11,132 bases of DNA from Cyclobacteriaceae bacterium. Its GTDB lineage: Bacteria; Bacteroidota; Bacteroidia; Cytophagales; Cyclobacteriaceae. The notes under the pieces were generated by a model. The model had not been told where the DNA came from, searched no databases, and was given only the letters and a program-made list of their open reading frames with translations. The stretch is taken from the NCBI GenBank assembly GCA_947458795.1, contig CANHCD010000043.1:1-11132 (forward strand). Direction: 5' to 3'. Shown here one piece after another: positions 6,849 through 11,132 of this stretch (the stretch's first letter is position 1; each line of letters starts with the position of its first letter). The position numbers and the translations under genes are program-made.

Positions 6849-8041
6849 GAACTGTTTGCTTTTATTTTCAAGTCCACCAACCTTACAGGCTGAAGCCCTA
6901 TCGATTTTTTGATATTGGGGAAGATCACTACTATTGGAATGACTACCTCAACCGGAATGTCATCCAAAAAGTAGCACAGAAATGCTACCTCCCGATGAAC
7001 TCCTTATTGTTGGAGCTAATTCAACGCTATGATGGCAGATTCAAGGTGGCTTTTTCAATTTCTGGCACCTTTTTGGACCAAATGGAAGCCTATGCCCCCG
7101 ATGTGTTGGAAAGCTTCCAGCGACTCGTGGCTACTGGCCATGTGGAGCTGCTAAATGAAACGAACACGCACTCCCTTGCAGCACTTAAAAGCAAGGATGA
7201 GTTTTTTGCTTTGGTGCACAAGCACCAGGACCGAATCAAAGCGCTGTTCAACGGCTATAGCCCCAAAGTATTCCGAAATACAGAGTTGATCTACTCAGAT
7301 GAAATAGGAGCAATGGTCGCTGAGCTAGGTTACCAAGGGATGCTTACTGAAGGAGCAAAACATATTCTGGGATGGAAAAGCCCAAATTACGTCTATTCCA
7401 ATGCGCTGAACCCAAACCTAAAAGTGCTGTTAAAAAACTTCCGACTTTCGGATGACATCGCCTTCCGCTTTGGAGACAAAACCTGGGGAGATTTCCCCCT
7501 CACCACAGACAAGTTTGTGAATTGGCTCAATGCCTTGCCTAAAGAAGAGCCCGTGGTCAACTTATTTATGGACTACGAAACATTCGGTGAACACCAGTGG
7601 GCAGAAACTGGGATTTTTGACTTCATGCGCCACTTGCCAGAGGCGATATTTTCGCAGTCCAACTTTACCTTCTCCACCCCTTCCGAGGTAGTAGCTGCCC
7701 TTTCTCCCGTCAGCCACATTCATGTGCCTACCCCGATTTCCTGGGCCGATGAGGAGCGCGATCTTACTGCTTGGCTTGGCAATGACATGCAAGATGAGGC
7801 CTTTGATCGCCTGTATGAACTGGAAAAGAAAATCAGAAAAATCAAGGATCCGGAATTACTCCGAGACTGGGGCTACCTGCAAACCTCCGATCACTTCTAT
7901 TACATCTGCACCAAGTTCTTCTCGGATGGATCGGTACACGAGTATTTCAGTCCATACGACACCCCGTACGATGCATTCATCAATTACATGAATGTCTTGA
8001 GTGATTTTATCTTGCGTGTAGAAGCAGCTTCTAAGAAGTAA
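6845..8041 (+). CDS. Glycoside hydrolase family 57 alpha-glucan enzyme (alpha-amylase-like)
   Basis: This 398-residue GH57 protein would cleave or rearrange alpha-glucans. The start at 6845 is chosen because its ATG overlaps the previous TGA (ATGA) and gives the family's usual N-terminus, MRTVCFYFQVHQPYRL; an upstream in-frame Met at 6680 lies inside the glycosyltransferase gene. GH57 signatures: motif 1 VHQPYR (10-15), FSISGTFLDQM (70-80), FRNTELIYSDEIG (143-155) with the probable nucleophile E147, and MDYETFGEH (242-250) with the probable acid/base D243. The protein lacks the long C-terminal domains of GH57 branching enzymes and amylopullulanases, and no signal peptide is seen, so it is likely intracellular. 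Specificity is open: alpha-amylase, 4-alpha-glucanotransferase or branching activity are all possible. Confidence 0.9.
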   Translation: MRTVCFYFQVHQPYRLKPYRFFDIGEDHYYWNDYLNRNVIQKVAQKCYLPMNSLLLELIQRYDGRFKVAFSISGTFLDQMEAYAPDVLESFQRLVATGHVELLNETNTHSLAALKSKDEFFALVHKHQDRIKALFNGYSPKVFRNTELIYSDEIGAMVAELGYQGMLTEGAKHILGWKSPNYVYSNALNPNLKVLLKNFRLSDDIAFRFGDKTWGDFPLTTDKFVNWLNALPKEEPVVNLFMDYETFGEHQWAETGIFDFMRHLPEAIFSQSNFTFSTPSEVVAALSPVSHIHVPTPISWADEERDLTAWLGNDMQDEAFDRLYELEKKIRKIKDPELLRDWGYLQTSDHFYYICTKFFSDGSVHEYFSPYDTPYDAFINYMNVLSDFILRVEAASKK

Positions 8042-8101
8042 ACTAGCAGAAGCCCTTTGGTATAGGGGAAGTTAGCAATCTACAAGAACGCGCTACTAAA
8101 C

Positions 8102-8923
8102 TTAGTAGCTCTCGGAAGAATTGGGGAAATCCTTCGTTTTCACATCCGCAATGTACTGCTGGAAAGCTTGGGTCATGATTTGATTGAGATCGGCATAAGC
8201 CCGCAAAAATCGTGGCTTAAACTCCTGGGTAATCCCGAGCATGTCGTGCATCACCAATACCTGACCATCCACATCTGGACCCGCACCTATTCCAATCACA
8301 GGAATGGTAAGGGCTTCGGCTACTCGCTTGGCTAAAGCTGCAGGGATTTTTTCCAATACTAGCGCAAAGCATCCGCAAGCTTCCAATAGCTTGGCATCTT
8401 CCAATAGCTTTTCGGCTTCCTCCTCCTCTTTGGCTCGGACGGCATAGGTACCAAACTTGTAAATAGACTGAGGAGTCAAGCCCAGATGCCCCATTACAGG
8501 TACTCCAGCACTTAAAATTCGTGCAACCGATTCCTTGATTTCAGCTCCCCCCTCCACTTTGACAGCATGAGCTCCAGACTCCTTCATGATGCGAATGGCA
8601 GAGCGAAGGGCCTCCGAACTATTTCCTTGGTAGTTACCAAAAGGGATGTCCACGACTACAAAAGATCTTTTCACGGCCCGCACGACTGCCGAGGCATGGT
8701 AAATCATCTGATCCAAGGTGATGGGAAGGGTAGTCTCGTGACCGGCCATGACATTGGAAGCCGAGTCCCCTACAAGAATGATGTCCATTCCTGCCGCATC
8801 CACAATCTTGGCCATAGAAAAATCATAGGCCGTAAGCATGGAAATTTTTTCTCCGCGCTGCTTCATTTCGTGAAGCGTGTGGGTGGTGATGCGCTTCACA
8901 GAAGCAGAGGAATGAATCGACAT
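8102..8923 (-). CDS. panB: 3-methyl-2-oxobutanoate hydroxymethyltransferase
   Basis: PanB transfers a hydroxymethyl group from 5,10-methylenetetrahydrofolate to 2-oxoisovalerate, giving ketopantoate, the first committed step to pantothenate and CoA. The 273-residue protein has normal length, and the TIM-barrel motifs are all present: MLTAYDFSMA (29-38), VGDS with the Mg-binding D53, DIPFGNY with D92, KVEGG with K122 and E124, GHLGLTPQS (145-153), LEKIP with the catalytic-type E191, and GIGAG (211-215). Spacing between these residues matches E. coli PanB apart from a two-residue insertion between D92 and K122. The start lies 5 bases after the stop of the phosphoribosyltransferase gene, so it is the downstream member of that pair. 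No panC or panD is in the window. No terminator is evident after the stop. Confidence 0.97.
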   Translation of the reverse strand: MSIHSSASVKRITTHTLHEMKQRGEKISMLTAYDFSMAKIVDAAGMDIILVGDSASNVMAGHETTLPITLDQMIYHASAVVRAVKRSFVVVDIPFGNYQGNSSEALRSAIRIMKESGAHAVKVEGGAEIKESVARILSAGVPVMGHLGLTPQSIYKFGTYAVRAKEEEEAEKLLEDAKLLEACGCFALVLEKIPAALAKRVAEALTIPVIGIGAGPDVDGQVLVMHDMLGITQEFKPRFLRAYADLNQIMTQAFQQYIADVKTKDFPNSSESY

Positions 8924-8928
8924 AAAAC

Positions 8929-9423
8929 TTAGAGAAGGTGAACAGAATAGTTGTTGCCCGAAAAATCAACTCGGATATGCTCATTATAGGTAGTGGCCAA
9001 CTCAAAACCTGTGTAATCGGGCTTGACTGGAAATAAACCATGGCTTCTATTGACAAGCACTGCTATTTCTATTTTTTGGACTTCATGCTCCAAAAATGGT
9101 TTCAAGGCATAAACCAACGTTTTTCCTGTGTTGAGCACGTCATCGACTAGAATAATTGTTTTCCCTTTTAAAGCAATGGGGCTGGAAAGTTGAATTTCAG
9201 TAGCGGTTACTGCCTGTTTATCCAAGATTACCTCCACTTCCTCCACTTGAAGAGGAGAGATTTTTCGCAGTTCCGTAGCCAGAAGGTGGCCTAAAATAGT
9301 GCCCATACCGCTAATCCCAGCGACTACCATTCCGCCAGAGGCGTGGAGATTCCGCTCATAGATTTCAAAAGCCATTCGGGTGATCTTTTGCCCTACTTGC
9401 TTATGGTTCAATACTTCGGTCAT
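8929..9423 (-). CDS. PyrR-like type I phosphoribosyltransferase
   Basis: This 164-residue protein has the type I PRTase fold. The PRPP loop ILVDDVLNTGKT spans 91-102 with both Asp residues, and GISGMGT (37-42) forms the preceding phosphate-side loop. The segment NRSHGLFPVKPDYTGFELAT (125-144) closely parallels the RGH-R-LPIRPDYVGK region of PyrR, the uracil PRTase / pyr-operon attenuator. However, the YRDD flexible-loop signature of true PyrR proteins is not seen where expected (about 63-75, which reads VEVILDKQAV), and the protein is slightly shorter than the roughly 180 residues of PyrR. Uracil PRTase, RNA-binding regulation or another base substrate are all possible. It is followed after 5 bases by panB and lies 55 bases after rsgA, a gap with a candidate promoter. 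Confidence 0.85.
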   Translation of the reverse strand: MTEVLNHKQVGQKITRMAFEIYERNLHASGGMVVAGISGMGTILGHLLATELRKISPLQVEEVEVILDKQAVTATEIQLSSPIALKGKTIILVDDVLNTGKTLVYALKPFLEHEVQKIEIAVLVNRSHGLFPVKPDYTGFELATTYNEHIRVDFSGNNYSVHLL

Positions 9424-9442
9424 GGGATGATTTTTAGAAAGT

Positions 9443-9473
9443 GAAAATTAGACCAATTTGCCTTAGATTCAAA
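9443..9473 (-). promoter_or_regulatory. Candidate promoter for the phosphoribosyltransferase-panB pair
   Basis: Reading leftwards in the 55-base gap after rsgA, TTTG (9473-9470) is followed after 19 bases by TAATTTTC (9450-9443), a 7-of-8 match to TAnnTTTG. Transcription would start roughly ten bases before the start codon at 9423, so the leader would be very short. The spacing is right for Bacteroidota; the missing final G lowers confidence. Confidence 0.38.
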
Positions 9474-9478
9474 ACACT

Positions 9479-10402
9479 TTATCGATGACTATCCTCTTCG
9501 TTTAGGATATTTAAGTAACTCTGGTATCGATACGGGTGGATATAGCCCTCGTTTAATTTTTCGAGCACCATGCATCCAGGCTCATTCACATGGCTGCAAT
9601 TGTTGTATTTGCACTGCCCAAGGTACTGGCGCATTTCTGGGAAAAAATGCGAAAGCTCCTCGTCTGCCACATCCAAAATACCAAACTCTTTGATGCCTGG
9701 GGTATCAATCAGGTCTCCTGATCCTGGCAGGAAAAATAGCTCTGCAAAGGTGGTTGTATGTACTCCTTTTGCGCTGTAATCAGATATGGCTTTGGTTTCC
9801 TGCCTGGCATCCGGCAAAAGCGCATTGAGCAAGGTGCTTTTGCCGACTCCCGAATGCCCAGAGATCAGGTTGGATTTTCCTTGAATTTTGGGCAATAGCT
9901 TCGTGTCGAGATCCGTATCCTTCAGCGCAGACACTTCTACTACTGCATAGCCGAGGGGTACATAGATCTCATGAATATCTTGAAGCCAGTCACTTTCGTC
10001 CTCACCTTCTAGTTGATCCATCTTGTTGACTACAAGCAAGGTAGGAATGCCATAACTCTCAGTAGCCACCAAAAATCGATCAATGAAGCCTAGCGAAGTT
10101 CGAGGCTTCTTCATCGTAATCACCAAGATCGCCTGATCAATATTACTGGCAATCATGTGCGAAAAGTGCTGCTTCCGAGTGGACTTACGGATCACATAAT
10201 TGTCTCTGGGCAAAATCTCGTGGATCACAGCCGACTCCTGCCCCTCCTCCTTTTCCAATGCTACCCAATCGCCTACTGCAATTGGATTGGTGAGTTTGAG
10301 TTCATCTTGCTTAAACTTTCCTTTCAATCGTGCCGAAAGAATCCCTTCGTCTGTGTGGACTAGGTACCAGCTCCCAGTAGACTTGATTACTCTTCCTTTC
10401 AT
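9479..10402 (-). CDS. rsgA: Ribosome small-subunit assembly GTPase RsgA (YjeQ)
   Basis: RsgA is a circularly permuted GTPase that checks late maturation of the 30S subunit. The 307-residue protein has an N-terminal OB-fold (about 1-70), then the G domain in permuted order: G4 NKMD (126-129), G5 SAL (158-160), G1 GHSGVGKST (182-190), G2-region HTTT (215-218) and G3 DTPG (233-236). The C-terminal zinc finger is C264-x4-C269-x-H271-x5-C277, the same spacing as E. coli YjeQ. The start at 10402 is preferred over an upstream Met at 10471 because it gives the family's normal N-terminus MKGRVIKSTG and overlaps the waaA stop as ATGA. Translation is therefore probably coupled to waaA. Confidence 0.96.
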   Translation of the reverse strand: MKGRVIKSTGSWYLVHTDEGILSARLKGKFKQDELKLTNPIAVGDWVALEKEEGQESAVIHEILPRDNYVIRKSTRKQHFSHMIASNIDQAILVITMKKPRTSLGFIDRFLVATESYGIPTLLVVNKMDQLEGEDESDWLQDIHEIYVPLGYAVVEVSALKDTDLDTKLLPKIQGKSNLISGHSGVGKSTLLNALLPDARQETKAISDYSAKGVHTTTFAELFFLPGSGDLIDTPGIKEFGILDVADEELSHFFPEMRQYLGQCKYNNCSHVNEPGCMVLEKLNEGYIHPYRYQSYLNILNEEDSHR

Positions 10403-11132
10403 TTCGAGGAGATTGAAGTGGATAGATGAACCAGAATGCGGTCTGCTGCACCCAAGTTGGCCTTCACCCAACGTTGGGCTGAGGCAGCGGACTTCGTGTA
10501 AAATTCAGGTTGCTCCAAATTAATTACGCATTCCTGAAGCTCGGAAAAACTGCATACTGCAAAACCGCAGCCTTCCAACTGACTTTGTGCTGCCTCCGGA
10601 AACTTAGATGCAGACCTTGGGTTCCCGAAGATTACAGGAATTCCAAAACCTAGCGGCTCTAAAATATTGTGCAGTCCCTTGCCAAATCCCCCACCAACAT
10701 AAGCAAAATGCGCAAATTGGTACAGGGAAGATAACATACCAATGTTGTCAATAAATAAGGCCTGCGAATCTTGGGCAGCATTCCACTGCGAGTATTTTTG
10801 ACTGGAAATCTCCAATGCCAATGCCCAACGGTCCATCGCTACAGCATCCATGGCATGAGGGGCAATGATCCACAAAAATTCAGGTTTGGATTGAATCAAG
10901 GGAATCAGCAGGCTCATGTCTTCCTCCCAAGCAGATCCGATCACTACGGTAGGCCGACCTTGGATCCAATTACGAATTGCTGGAAAATCCAAAGGTTGGG
11001 CAGCCGTCCCCGCTACCCGATCAAATCGCGTGTCTCCCGTATGACTTGCATTCGTAATGTTCAGGTTAGCCAAAAGTTGAATGCTGGCTTCGTTTTGGGT
11101 AAAGATCCAATCCATTTGCAAAAGCATCCTGC
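10399..11132 (-). CDS. waaA: 3-deoxy-D-manno-octulosonic acid (Kdo) transferase, C-terminal part
   Basis: WaaA (KdtA) transfers Kdo from CMP-Kdo to the lipid A precursor at the inner face of the cytoplasmic membrane. Only the C-terminal ~244 codons are in the window; the frame stays open to the right edge beyond the Met at 11127, and the N-terminal membrane anchor and acceptor domain (about 170-190 residues in the family) are missing. Visible GT-B signatures: DWIFTQNEAS, the TGDTRFDRV strand, IGSAWEEDM with the family's SxxxxE-type acidic pair, APHAM, VGGGFGKGLHNILEP and IPVIFGNPRSASKFPEA. The stop TGA overlaps the rsgA start by four bases. The gene shows that the organism makes Kdo-containing lipopolysaccharide or lipooligosaccharide. 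Confidence 0.93.
   Translation of the reverse strand, partial: RMLLQMDWIFTQNEASIQLLANLNITNASHTGDTRFDRVAGTAAQPLDFPAIRNWIQGRPTVVIGSAWEEDMSLLIPLIQSKPEFLWIIAPHAMDAVAMDRWALALEISSQKYSQWNAAQDSQALFIDNIGMLSSLYQFAHFAYVGGGFGKGLHNILEPLGFGIPVIFGNPRSASKFPEAAQSQLEGCGFAVCSFSELQECVINLEQPEFYTKSAASAQRWVKANLGAADRILVHLSTSISSK

Noticed and set aside
8042..8101. Possible terminator between the convergent GH57 and panB genes
   Set aside because: Only a 4-bp CCCT/AGGG stem with no T tract is visible, so no terminator is called.
8093..8108. Dyad CTACTAA-AC-TTAGTAG across the panB stop codon
   Set aside because: The two-base spacer cannot form a stable hairpin, it has no T run, and it overlaps coding sequence; chance is likely.
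8380..8410. 13-base direct repeat (CTTCCAATAGCTT) in panB, offset 18 bases
   Set aside because: It encodes the in-frame repeat KLLE-x2-KLLE in a surface helix of PanB; ordinary coding redundancy.
8567..8932. 121-codon plus-strand open frame opposite panB
   Set aside because: It is opposite an intact panB and its residues match no family I know; a shadow of biased codon use.
10403..10471. Longer RsgA starting at the upstream Met (10471)
   Set aside because: The extra 23 residues overlap the waaA C-terminus and do not look like the family; the ATGA overlap start at 10402 fits better.

Overview
The window looks like an ordinary chromosomal segment from a Bacteroidota bacterium, most likely of the order Cytophagales (Cyclobacteriaceae/Algoriphagus-like). 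The clues are promoters of the TTTG / TAnnTTTG type, weak or absent Shine-Dalgarno sequences, a debranching enzyme-GT4-GH57 alpha-glucan cluster, and a Kdo transferase gene that implies a Gram-negative envelope. The taxonomic placement is inference. No phage, transposon, CRISPR array or defence locus is visible. Every long reading frame is an intact housekeeping or metabolic gene, except the two cut by the window edges.

Layout. At the left edge (2-1441, +) is the 3' part of a secreted-type M28 zinc aminopeptidase with a PA domain. It ends in a strong palindromic terminator and faces a convergent DEAD-box RNA helicase (1536-2906, -). A 312-base gene-free stretch follows (2907-3218). It holds candidate helicase promoter elements, a small GC-rich imperfect hairpin, a nested inverted repeat (3071-3127), and a textbook Bacteroidota promoter for tRNA-His(GTG) at 3220-3293. 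The tRNA has its own terminator. Next is a 46-codon reading frame (3383-3523) that is followed almost at once by another strong terminator, which makes a real small gene plausible.

From 3629 to 8041 (+) there is a tight three-gene alpha-glucan (glycogen) operon: a GH133-type debranching enzyme, a GT4/starch-synthase-like glycosyltransferase 10 bases downstream, and a GH57 alpha-glucan hydrolase/transferase whose ATG overlaps the previous stop (ATGA). Together they would build and trim intracellular glycogen. ADP-glucose pyrophosphorylase and a classical GH13 branching enzyme are not in the window.

From 8102 to the right edge everything reads leftwards. In transcription order: waaA (Kdo transferase, N-terminus cut off), rsgA (ribosome-assembly GTPase, start overlapping the waaA stop by ATGA), a 55-base gap with a candidate internal promoter, a PyrR-like phosphoribosyltransferase, and, 5 bases on, panB (ketopantoate hydroxymethyltransferase). 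The glycogen operon and this leftward group converge across a 60-base gap with no clear terminator.

I did not find a convincing novel system. The items most worth a second look are the small gene with its own terminator, the nested inverted repeat before the tRNA promoter, the unusual acceptor stem of the tRNA-His, the unassigned specificity of the short GH57 enzyme, and the PyrR-like protein that lacks the usual PyrR loop signature.
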